From the NCBI GenBank assembly GCA_015484985.1, contig WFUL01000214.1, positions 1-10,682 of the forward strand: 10,682 nucleotides of DNA, read 5' to 3'. Made by a program: the position numbers and the translations under genes. The DNA is from Anaerolineales bacterium. Its GTDB lineage: Bacteria; Chloroflexota; Anaerolineae; Anaerolineales; DRMV01. Shown here piece after piece: positions 1 to 5,912 of this stretch. A model generated the notes under the pieces. It worked only from the letters and a program-made list of their open reading frames with translations. It was not told where the DNA came from and ran no database searches. Within the stretch, counting starts at the first letter, position 1. Each line of letters opens with the position of its first letter.

Positions 1-202
1 AAAGAATCCCATCCACCTGCCGAGCCATCTGCAAAACGGCTTCGGGTAACGCCGTTCCTCGCTTCTCGAAAACGGCAAAACCGGCTTCCCCCCAATGAAC
101 CTCCACTTGGGGAACCAACTTCTGCAAGATCTCCACCGCGGGCGGAATCACCTCCTGACCAATACCATCACCGGGCAATGCCAGAACCTGCCATAGAGAC
201 AT
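1..202 (-). CDS. Isocitrate/homoisocitrate dehydrogenase family, N-terminal part (runs off left edge)
   Basis: The 67 visible residues begin MSLWQVLALPGDGIGQEVIP. The PGDGIGxEV motif is the nucleotide/substrate-binding start of the isocitrate/isopropylmalate dehydrogenase superfamily of NAD(P)-dependent beta-decarboxylating dehydrogenases. Further on, GEAGFAVFEKRGTALPE matches the 'AGxxxFExxGTxLPEE' pattern that I recall for homoisocitrate and NAD-isocitrate dehydrogenases better than for LeuB, which usually has a glycine/alanine-rich 'GGxAID' segment there. The ATG at 202-200 is preceded by GGAGG at 213-217 with a 10-nt gap; the ATG at 210-208 is out of frame. The substrate-specificity residues lie outside the window, so homoisocitrate, isocitrate and isopropylmalate remain possible. 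The linked synthase and aconitase-like genes make homoisocitrate or isocitrate most likely (inference). Confidence 0.85.
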   Translation of the reverse strand, partial: MSLWQVLALPGDGIGQEVIPPAVEILQKLVPQVEVHWGEAGFAVFEKRGTALPEAVLQMARQVDGIL

Positions 203-232
203 GGATGCATGGCCTCCAAAAACGTTTTGGAA

Positions 233-238
233 ATTATA
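233..238 (-). promoter_or_regulatory. -10 element for the dehydrogenase gene
   Basis: A perfect TATAAT reads on the minus strand about 30 nt before the start codon at 202, placing a transcription start near 226 and giving a short leader with the GGAGG site. I see no good -35 hexamer at 16-18 nt spacing, so this may be a weak or activator-dependent promoter. Confidence 0.5.
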
Positions 239-306
239 ACGCTTCAACGGAGGCGACTGCGCGGCCCCCAGGGCGATTTCTTTTGCGCCTATTTGCATCT
301 CTCGCG

Positions 307-433
307 TAGTCCTGGGCCCGGTCAGATGAGAACCGAGCTCAGGACCATAAGGAAGAAAGAATTTGTGTGGGGCGGCTTCGCCGCCCCACACAAATTTATT
401 TTTTCCCTGCGGTCCCGATCCCGAGGAGGCCTG
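307..433. repeat. Hairpin repeat element, copy 1
   Basis: The centre is a perfect 17-bp inverted repeat (360-376 with 380-396; loop TTC) with stem AATTTGTGTGGGGCGGC. It is related to copy 2 at 7333-7447. The left end CTCGCGTAGTCCTG (301-314) is identical to the reverse complement of the right end of copy 2 (7440-7453). Both copies carry CAGGAC then AGGAAGAAAGA just left of the stem (350-360 here), AAATT/AATTT at the stem base, and GGTCCCG to the right (411-417 here). The right end CCGAGGAGGCCTG (421-433) is a degenerate form of CCGGACAGGACTA in copy 2. The element lies between two divergent promoters, so it is not the terminator of any visible gene. Mobile-element relic (MITE-like) or REP-like repeat are both possible. 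Confidence 0.75.
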
Positions 434-514
434 CGCGTCACGTGGCAAATCACCTTGAAAAGGCCGGGTTTTGTAAGAACGTGCAAAAACCCTGCACCAG
501 CAGGCCCACACATC

Positions 515-543
515 TTGGATGAGGCGTATGGACACGATAGAAT
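515..543 (+). promoter_or_regulatory. Sigma-70-type promoter of the exonuclease gene
   Basis: TTGGAT (515-520, 4 of 6 to TTGACA) and TAGAAT (538-543, 5 of 6 to TATAAT) are separated by exactly 17 nt. The predicted start near 550 leaves a leader of about 50 nt before the ATG at 603. Confidence 0.55.
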
Positions 544-602
544 GAGATTGTTCCTCTCGGCCATTGAGGCTGACAAACGGGCTCAGCAAAGGAGGATAGC
601 CT

Positions 603-1181
603 ATGGTCAGGAAACCGGAAATCTACGTCAGTACCGATGTGGAAACCGACGGTCCCATACCCGGCCCGCATTCCATGCTCTGTCTGGCCTCTGCGGCTTA
701 CCTGCCGGATAAGACCTTGATTGGGACCTTTTCCGCCAATCTGGAACCCTTGCCCGGTGCGAAACCGCATCCCAAAACGATGAAGTTCTGGTCCCGGCAC
801 CCGGAAGCCTGGAAGAAGTGTCGGGTAAACGCCCGGCCTCCGGAAGAGGTCATGCGGGAGTACGTGGCCTGGCTTAAAGCCCTGCCCGGTCGGCCCGTGT
901 TCGTCGGTTACCCGGTGACTTTTGACTTCATGTTCGTTTACTGGTACCTCATCCGCTTCGTAGGGGAAAGCCCATTCGGTTTTGTTGGACTGGACATCAA
1001 AACATATGCGATGGCCATGCTCAAACGACAGGAATATCGAGGATGTGTGAAGCGCAAATTCCCCAAGCGCTGGTTCGATCCTCATCCTCATACCCATGTG
1101 GCCCTGGACGATGCCATTGAACAAGGGGCGCTCTTCTGCAATATGCTGGCGGAAAATCTGGGTCATGACCGGGAAACATGA
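603..1181 (+). CDS. DEDDh-type 3'-5' exonuclease (DnaQ-like fold), 192 aa
   Basis: The protein shows the acidic motifs of the DEDD exonuclease superfamily. D12 and E14 sit in STDVETDGP (ExoI). D108 sits in GYPVTFDFMF (ExoII). H165 and D170 sit in HVALDDAIEQG (ExoIII, the DEDDh variant). Such proteins remove nucleotides from 3' ends of DNA or RNA using two metal ions. The length covers a single exonuclease domain with no polymerase or other partner domain, so the substrate cannot be read from the sequence; a stand-alone cytoplasmic nuclease of RNA turnover or DNA repair is plausible. The ATG at 603 follows GGAGG (591-595) with 7-nt spacing. It is a lone plus-strand gene between two minus-strand metabolic genes, with its own promoter. 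Confidence 0.85.
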   Translation: MVRKPEIYVSTDVETDGPIPGPHSMLCLASAAYLPDKTLIGTFSANLEPLPGAKPHPKTMKFWSRHPEAWKKCRVNARPPEEVMREYVAWLKALPGRPVFVGYPVTFDFMFVYWYLIRFVGESPFGFVGLDIKTYAMAMLKRQEYRGCVKRKFPKRWFDPHPHTHVALDDAIEQGALFCNMLAENLGHDRET

Positions 1182-1232
1182 GTTTCGGGCCTTCCATGTC
1201 TGGCGTTGACTTCGATGGTTATTGAGAGGCAG

Positions 1233-1248
1233 AACCCTAAAGAGGGTT
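1233..1248. terminator. Small hairpin shared by convergent gene ends
   Basis: AACCCT-AAAG-AGGGTT forms a perfect 6-bp stem in the 70-nt gap between the plus-strand exonuclease stop (1181) and the minus-strand hydro-lyase stop (1252). There is no long T-tract on either side, so it would be a weak bidirectional terminator at best. Confidence 0.35.
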
Positions 1249-1251
1249 TCC

Positions 1252-3078
1252 TCATAACCATGAGGCCAACCCTCCCGCATCCAGAATCTCCCGGGCCAGT
1301 CCTTCCGGCGCGCGAAAAGGGAAGATGCCCGCGGGCAATTCCACCACACCCGTCTCCCAATGGATGACCACAGGGTCGCCGGGCCGGGCCGCATCCACGG
1401 CCTGGGGACTTTCCAACACGGGCAGGCCCTGGTTCACCGCGTTCCGGTAGAAAATCCGGGCGTAGGACTTGGCCACCACCGCGGCCACACCCGCGTACTT
1501 CAGGCAGGTCACCGCCTGCTCGCGGGAACTGCCGTGACCGAAGTTTTCCCCCACAAAGAGCACGTCCCCCGACCGGACTTTGCGAGCAAAGGAGGGATCC
1601 ACGTCCTCCATCGCGTGCGCGGCGATTTCCTCCCGGGTGCGCAGGGTGTAGGTGTACTTGCCGGGGAAGATTTCATCGGTGCTGATGTGGTCGCCGTACA
1701 CCCAGGCCCGACCCCGGACAGGTTCCCGGCCCGGCCAGGGGGTGGGTTTCCCCACCGGCCCCGGGGGAGGCGGCGGTTGCACCACTTCCACCCCAGGGTC
1801 GTCCGGCGCCTCCAGGTCGGCTTTAGGGGAAGTGATGTACCCGGACGCCGCGCTCGCGGCCACGATCTCCGCGGAAGCCAGGTAGATTTCCGCATCGGGC
1901 TGGCCCATACGGCCCCGGAAATTGCGGTTGGAAGTGGAAAGCACCACGTCTCCGGGTTCCGGTACGCCGAAGTGATTCCCCATGCACGGCCCACATCCTG
2001 GCGTACCGATGAGGGCCCCGGCTTCGATGAGGGTCTGGATGTACCCCCGCTTCAAGGCCTCCTCCAGCACCCGGCGAGAAGCCGGAACCACAATCAACCG
2101 CACGTTAGGATGCACCCGCCGGCCCCGGAGCACAGCCGCGGCCCGGGCCAGGTCCTCCAGCCGGCCGCCCGCGCACGTGCCGATGAAGGCCATGGTGATG
2201 GGCCGGCCCAGCACCGCTTCCAGGGGACGACCGTCATCCACCCGATGGGGCAGGGCCACAAAGGGACGCACCCTGTCCAGGTACAACCGATAAACAGCCC
2301 GGTAAGTCGCGTGCGCGTCGGGGCGTAGTTCGTGGGCTAGGGCCCGCTCTTCGGGGGTGCCGCCGCCCAAGTAGGCCCAGGTAACCTCGTCGGGTGGGAT
2401 GTACGCGCTCTTTGCACCCGTTTCGGCCATGAGGTTGGTCAGGGTCATGCGGTCGCTGGGGGAAAGGGTGGTCAGGCCCGGCCCCGCGAACTCGACCGCG
2501 GCGTAACGCGCGCCCGCCGCGCCCAGCGCGGCCACCAGGGTCAGCGCGGCGTCCCGGACCGTGGCCCCGCGAGGCAACCAGCCCACCACGTCCACCCGGA
2601 TGCTCTCCGGGACCCGGAGCCAGGTGCGTCCGGTGGCCCAGAGCGCGGCCATTTCCGTACGGCCCACGCCCGCCGCGAACGCACCCAGCCATCCCTGGTG
2701 CAGGGTATGGCTATCCGCGCCCAGGAGCACCTGACCGGGACGCACCAGCACCTGCTCGGCAATCACCTGGTGGGAGATGCCGGTGCCCACGTCGAAGAAG
2801 TGGCGGACGCCCTGCTCCCGCACGAAGGTCCGGATTTCCCGGTGGTTCTGGGCGTGCCGGGCCGTGGGCGGCGGCGCGGCATGGTCCAGCACGATGAGGA
2901 GCCGTTCGGGATGGACAACCCGGTCGCGACGTAGGTCTTCCCGGAAGATGCGGGCAATGGCCGCGGTATTGTCGTGGGAAAGGAGCCAGTCGGGTTCCAC
3001 GGTGACGATGTCTCCGGGACGAACCTCGCCCTGAGCGGACCGATGGGCCAGCATCTTTTCGACAAAGGTCATGGCCAT
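1252..3078 (-). CDS. Homoaconitase/aconitase-family hydro-lyase, large and small domains fused, 608 aa
   Basis: This is a 4Fe-4S hydro-lyase of the LeuCD/HacAB family in one chain. The N-terminal catalytic part carries DVGTGISHQ and GADSHTLHQGWLGAFAAGVG. The three cluster cysteines are present: C302 in IGTCAGGR (usual form GSCTNGR) and C362/C365 in GCGPCMGNHFGV. A proline-rich linker (about 425-455) joins the swivel domain (about 456-608), which has GDHISTDEIFPGKYT and GENFGHGSSREQA like LeuD/HacB. The family isomerises homocitrate, citrate, isopropylmalate or related acids. The loop FPGKYTYTLRT, where IPMI/homoaconitase usually read PGRYL plus specificity residues, is unusual and does not settle the substrate. 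The chosen ATG (3078) has AGGAG 8 nt upstream; an in-frame extension to 3189 is encoded by the tandem repeat and is rejected. Context favours homoaconitase or aconitase over isopropylmalate isomerase (inference). Confidence 0.88.
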   Translation of the reverse strand: MAMTFVEKMLAHRSAQGEVRPGDIVTVEPDWLLSHDNTAAIARIFREDLRRDRVVHPERLLIVLDHAAPPPTARHAQNHREIRTFVREQGVRHFFDVGTGISHQVIAEQVLVRPGQVLLGADSHTLHQGWLGAFAAGVGRTEMAALWATGRTWLRVPESIRVDVVGWLPRGATVRDAALTLVAALGAAGARYAAVEFAGPGLTTLSPSDRMTLTNLMAETGAKSAYIPPDEVTWAYLGGGTPEERALAHELRPDAHATYRAVYRLYLDRVRPFVALPHRVDDGRPLEAVLGRPITMAFIGTCAGGRLEDLARAAAVLRGRRVHPNVRLIVVPASRRVLEEALKRGYIQTLIEAGALIGTPGCGPCMGNHFGVPEPGDVVLSTSNRNFRGRMGQPDAEIYLASAEIVAASAASGYITSPKADLEAPDDPGVEVVQPPPPPGPVGKPTPWPGREPVRGRAWVYGDHISTDEIFPGKYTYTLRTREEIAAHAMEDVDPSFARKVRSGDVLFVGENFGHGSSREQAVTCLKYAGVAAVVAKSYARIFYRNAVNQGLPVLESPQAVDAARPGDPVVIHWETGVVELPAGIFPFRAPEGLAREILDAGGLASWL

Positions 3079-3094
3079 GGGGACCTCTCCTGTC

Positions 3095-3145
3095 GTCGGT
3101 CGTCGTTCGTCGGTCGTCGGTCGTTGGGTCGTCGGTCGTTGGGTC
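3095..3145. repeat. Heptamer/15-mer tandem repeat (GTCGGTC family)
   Basis: The units run GTCGGTC, GTCGTTC, GTCGGTC, GTCGGTC, GTTGGGTC, GTCGGTC, GTTGGGTC. The 15-mer GTCGGTCGTTGGGTC is perfectly duplicated at 3116-3130 and 3131-3145. A related stretch occurs at about 3212-3226. The array starts only 3 nt beyond the AGGAG ribosome site of the hydro-lyase gene, so it forms part of that gene's 5' leader or promoter zone. No protein function is seen. Confidence 0.85.
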
Positions 3146-3239
3146 GTTTGTTGGCGTGGGCATCTTGGTGTGGGCTGCGCACAGCGCACCGCGGGCCTCG
3201 GTTCGGTCGATGGTCGTCGGTCGTGGTGTGCGTCGAGGT

Positions 3240-3245
3240 TATACT
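3240..3245 (+). promoter_or_regulatory. Possible -10 element for the transporter gene
   Basis: TATACT (5 of 6 to TATAAT) lies 30 nt before the transporter ATG at 3276. The predicted transcript would start near 3252 and include the GGAGGTGA site. No convincing -35 is visible upstream in the repeat-rich sequence. An overlapping TATAAC reads on the opposite strand (3243-3238) and could serve the hydro-lyase gene, but with a leader of about 150 nt; I rate that low. Confidence 0.35.
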
Positions 3246-3275
3246 TGTCTCCATCCCCACCCGGAGGTGAAGTCG

Positions 3276-4517
3276 ATGGCGGAAAAACACCGGTTCCCCT
3301 GGGCGTCCACCTTCTTGCTGGCCTTTGGCTTCTTCGGCATCAGCCTGGTCTGGCCCATTTTCAACAACTACGTGCCCTTGATTCTGGCCGAACGGGGTGT
3401 AGCACCGGCCCTCATCGGGTTCATTCTCACCTGGGACAACTACTTCAACATCTTCGTGCAACCCGTCGCCGGCGCGCTCTCGGACCGCACCCGAACCCGC
3501 TGGGGACGACGCATCCCCTGGCTCATGGTGGGCGCACCCCTGGCCGCGGCGGCCTATGTGGCCATTCCCTGGGCGCCTACTGTGGGACTCATGATGCTGG
3601 TCATCGGTCTGGCCAACTTCGCGCTGGCCCTGTTTCGCGCGCCCACCATCGCGCTGCTGGGGGACCTTTTCCGACCCGAAGAGCGCAGTCAGGCCAACGG
3701 TGTCATCAACTTCATGGGCGGCGTGGGGGCCATCCTGGCTTTCCTGGTGGGAGGGTGGCTGTACGAGACGGTCAACGCCTCCCACGGACAGCGCCTGGCC
3801 GAAGCCGCGCCCTTTGCCTTTGGCGCGTTCATGCTGCTTCTGGCAGCGGCCGTGGTGGTGATTTGGATTCGAGAACCCGAGGCCCCTGCCGCTCCCACCG
3901 AAGAACGGGCTTCCCTTGCCGACATCTGGCAGGCCCTGCGTAAGGGGCAGGGCGGCTGGAAACCCGGCTTTTGGAAACTCATGGCCGCGCTGGTCGCCTG
4001 GTTCTGGGCCTACAGCATCCTGGAAGCCTGGCTGTCGTCCTTCGGGAAGTTCACCCTGGGACTTTCGCCGGGGAAAATCGCCATGTACACCGCGGTGCTT
4101 CCCCTGGCCTTCGTGGCCACGGCCATTCCCGCGGGGCTCATCGGCGGCCGCCTGGGCCGACGACGCACCATTTTGTTGGGCTTGCTGCTCCTCATCCCCC
4201 TGCTCTTCCTGGGAATGGGCGTGGGGAGCGCCGTGCAGTTGATGGGCCTCCTGGCCCTGCTGGGCTTCGCCTGGGCCCTGGTCAACGTGAACAGCCTGCC
4301 CCTGGTGTACGATTTCGGCCCGCCGGAGCGCATCGGCCTGCTGACGGGCCTGTACTACATCGCCTCCAACCTGGCGCTGGTCCTGGGACCCGCCTTCATG
4401 GGCCTGCTTCTGGAGCACATGCTGGTAGGCCGGTATGAGGCCATCTTCCCCGTGGCCGGAGCCGGGATGCTGGCTGCCGCGCTGTTCATTCTGGCCCTGC
4501 CTGAGCCGGCATCGTAG
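3276..4517 (+). CDS. MFS transporter, sucrose/glycoside:cation symporter-like, 413 aa
   Basis: This hydrophobic protein has about twelve membrane segments and a central cytoplasmic loop (near GDLFRPEERSQ through EPEAPAAPTEERASL). The loop-2 motif GALSDRTRTRWGRRIPW resembles the D-R-[ST]-R-x-G-R-R-[RP]-P signature of the SLC45/plant sucrose transporter and GPH (glycoside-pentoside-hexuronide) symporters. The counterpart in the second half is GGRLGRRRT. The N-terminal GFFGISLVWPIFNNYVPL also resembles this group. It is therefore probably an inner-membrane cation-coupled importer of a sugar or glycoside; the substrate is not readable. The ATG at 3276 is supported by GGAGGTGA (3263-3270) with 8 nt between GGAGG and the ATG. 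An in-frame extension back to 3156 would put 40 soluble residues of repeat-derived sequence before it and is rejected. No sugar-metabolism gene is adjacent. Confidence 0.85.
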   Translation: MAEKHRFPWASTFLLAFGFFGISLVWPIFNNYVPLILAERGVAPALIGFILTWDNYFNIFVQPVAGALSDRTRTRWGRRIPWLMVGAPLAAAAYVAIPWAPTVGLMMLVIGLANFALALFRAPTIALLGDLFRPEERSQANGVINFMGGVGAILAFLVGGWLYETVNASHGQRLAEAAPFAFGAFMLLLAAAVVVIWIREPEAPAAPTEERASLADIWQALRKGQGGWKPGFWKLMAALVAWFWAYSILEAWLSSFGKFTLGLSPGKIAMYTAVLPLAFVATAIPAGLIGGRLGRRRTILLGLLLLIPLLFLGMGVGSAVQLMGLLALLGFAWALVNVNSLPLVYDFGPPERIGLLTGLYYIASNLALVLGPAFMGLLLEHMLVGRYEAIFPVAGAGMLAAALFILALPEPAS

Positions 4518-4520
4518 CCC

Positions 4521-4543
4521 GTGTTCGAAACCCAATCGAACAC
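4521..4543. terminator. Bidirectional hairpin between convergent genes
   Basis: GTGTTCGA (4521-4528) and TCGAACAC (4536-4543) form a perfect 8-bp stem with a 7-nt loop. It fills nearly all of the 30-nt gap between the transporter stop (4517) and the synthase stop (4548). There is no T-tract, so it is probably a modest terminator acting on both transcripts. Confidence 0.5.
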
Positions 4544-4547
4544 CTCC

Positions 4548-5840
4548 TCATCCCCGTACACGTAGAAAGGTCTCGGGGGCCGACGTCGCCGGATACAGCC
4601 GCTCTTCAAGGCGGAACGCGTCCTCCGGCGGGCGGACCCGCTTCCTCAAACCGAATTCCTCAGCCAGGTCCAGCAGCACCCGGGCAGGAGACGCCTCCGG
4701 CACCCGGTCGTAGACCACCTCCTTGAAGCGGCGGGCAATCTCCCGCGCGGTGGCTTCGTCCAGGTCGAAGTAATGCACCTCGCCCAGGAAGTAACGGATG
4801 ATGTTCCAGCCCGAAAGGGGACCGAGCAGGATGTCCCGATGGTTCACGCCGAAGAGGGCCAGGGGCATGGCTTCATACGTGCTCGCGTGTTTGAGCACGG
4901 CCTGTTGATGCACCCCCGCGGTGTGGGTGCGGTTGGTCAGGCTCACCGGCTCCTTGAAGGGGACCAGCATATGGAGCTTATCGGCCACCAGCACGTTGAG
5001 GGGGTAGGAGAGGTGAATCTGATAGGGCAGCACCTGCTCGTAGTCCTCTTCCAGGAAGAGGTTGAACAGCAGCGCGGTCATGGACGTGATGCCCGAACGC
5101 TCGCCGATGCCCAGCACGGTGGTATCCACGAACTGCGCGCCGGCCCGCACCGCGGTCAGGGCATTGACCAGGGCGAAACCCCGGTCGTCATGGAAATGGA
5201 CTTCCAGGGGGGTATCGGGGTAGCGTTCCCGAAAGGCCCGTACCCGCTGGGCAACCAGGTCAGGCGTGGCCACGCCCACGGTATCGGGCATGCCCAGCCG
5301 GTCTACATAAGGGACCACCTCGTCATACACCCGGAAGAGGTCCTCCAGCGAGGTACGGAAGGCGTCCTCACCGCTGAAGCGAAGCCAGATATGGGGTCGG
5401 TGGCGTCGCAGGTCTTCCAGGAGACGGCGGGCGCGGCGGGCCACCTCATCCAAGGCTTTGCCGTGATTGTAGCGCTGGGCCAAGGCCGAGGTGCCCATGT
5501 AGATATGCAGGCCGTCAAAGCCCGCCCGCAGCGCGCTTTCGATATCGCGTGGATGGGCGCGCACGTGGGCCACCAGGAAGGCGTGGCCGTGCTGGGGCGC
5601 GAGTTCGTCCCGCAGGGCCTTGAGGGCCTGAACGTCCTCGGCTTCCCGCGGGCTGACCACAGGGGCAAAAAGTTCGATGAATTTGACGCCGTACAGAATC
5701 AGACCCCGGAGGATATCGAGTTTATCCTGGCGGGAAAAGTGGTACTTAGCGTAGTCGTGTAGCAGGGGTGACTGCTGACCCTCGCGCAAGGTGGTGTCCA
5801 CGATTTCCAGAGGGCGGGGATGATAGTGTGGGATACCCAT
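4548..5840 (-). CDS. Homocitrate synthase-family enzyme (Re-citrate synthase is the alternative), 430 aa
   Basis: This is a TIM-barrel Claisen condensing enzyme (HMGL-like/DRE-TIM superfamily) joining acetyl-CoA to a 2-oxoacid. Visible landmarks are DTTLREGQQ (15-23, catalytic R19), RFSGEDAFR (154-162), PYVDRLGMPDTVGVATP (177-193), the metal-binding HFH (H215, H217) and DTTVLGIGERSGIT (239-252). The LREGxQ, RFSxEDxFR and TTxLGIGER forms match my memory of Thermus homocitrate synthase closely and differ from LeuA. At 430 aa it is longer than that enzyme (about 376) and lacks a LeuA-type regulatory domain. The ATG at 5840 is preceded by AAGGAGGAGG (5848-5857), 7 nt away. The Lys-codon attenuator upstream suggests the lysine pathway. 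The alternative is a Re-type citrate synthase, a member of the same superfamily, partnered with aconitase and isocitrate dehydrogenase. The family is certain, the substrate is not. Confidence 0.85.
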   Translation of the reverse strand: MGIPHYHPRPLEIVDTTLREGQQSPLLHDYAKYHFSRQDKLDILRGLILYGVKFIELFAPVVSPREAEDVQALKALRDELAPQHGHAFLVAHVRAHPRDIESALRAGFDGLHIYMGTSALAQRYNHGKALDEVARRARRLLEDLRRHRPHIWLRFSGEDAFRTSLEDLFRVYDEVVPYVDRLGMPDTVGVATPDLVAQRVRAFRERYPDTPLEVHFHDDRGFALVNALTAVRAGAQFVDTTVLGIGERSGITSMTALLFNLFLEEDYEQVLPYQIHLSYPLNVLVADKLHMLVPFKEPVSLTNRTHTAGVHQQAVLKHASTYEAMPLALFGVNHRDILLGPLSGWNIIRYFLGEVHYFDLDEATAREIARRFKEVVYDRVPEASPARVLLDLAEEFGLRKRVRPPEDAFRLEERLYPATSAPETFLRVRG

Positions 5841-5878
5841 GGGCGAACCTCCTCCTTCCGGGCATTGGCGCGTGCCAT

Positions 5879-5912
5879 AAAGAAAAAGCCCTCCGGCCGG
5901 TGACCGGAGGGC
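5879..5912 (-). terminator. Intrinsic terminator in the synthase leader (attenuator, segments 3:4)
   Basis: On the minus strand GCCCTCCGG (5912-5904) pairs perfectly with CCGGAGGGC (5896-5888) across a 7-nt loop, followed directly by TTTTTCTTT (5887-5879). This is a strong canonical Rho-independent terminator. It ends about 20 nt before the ribosome-binding site of the synthase and lies downstream of the promoter at 6046-6074, so it must control the synthase rather than end the upstream gene. Confidence 0.88.

Larger units (their letters stand above)
203..602. other. Divergent intergenic region, no gene seen
   Basis: This 400-nt stretch separates the minus-strand dehydrogenase from the plus-strand exonuclease. 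It contains the dehydrogenase -10 element (233-238), the hairpin repeat element copy 1 (307-433), a small GGGTTTT/AAAACCC inverted pair (466-472 with 486-492) and the exonuclease promoter (515-543). Reading frames through it have no recognisable protein and run across the palindrome, so I do not call a gene. Confidence 0.7.

Noticed and set aside
360..400. Intrinsic terminator (hairpin followed by TTTATTTTTT)
   Set aside because: No plus-strand gene ends upstream of it, and the same hairpin family recurs at 7366-7414 between divergent genes with inverted-repeat ends, so a repeat element is the better reading.
450..1394. Minus-strand open frame (314 codons) across the exonuclease gene
   Set aside because: It is antisense to a gene with all five DEDDh catalytic residues, shows no recognisable domain, and overlaps the end of the hydro-lyase gene.
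1360..2328. Plus-strand open frame (322 codons) inside the hydro-lyase gene
   Set aside because: Its composition is Gly/Arg/His-rich without motifs; it is a shadow of the conserved hydro-lyase reading frame, which carries the cluster cysteines.
3079..3189. 37-residue N-terminal extension of the hydro-lyase
   Set aside because: It is translated from the heptamer repeat (QRPTTQRPTT-like), has no family counterpart, and the ATG at 3078 has AGGAG at ideal spacing.
3095..3226. CRISPR array
   Set aside because: Units are 7-15 nt and directly adjacent, with no unique spacers and no cas genes nearby.
3069..4535. Long minus-strand open frame (488 codons) opposite the transporter gene
   Set aside because: Its translation is low-complexity (Gln, Gly, His, Arg rich), has no family resemblance and is exactly the antisense shadow of a well-formed 12-helix transporter with its own SD site. 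High GC explains the lack of stops.
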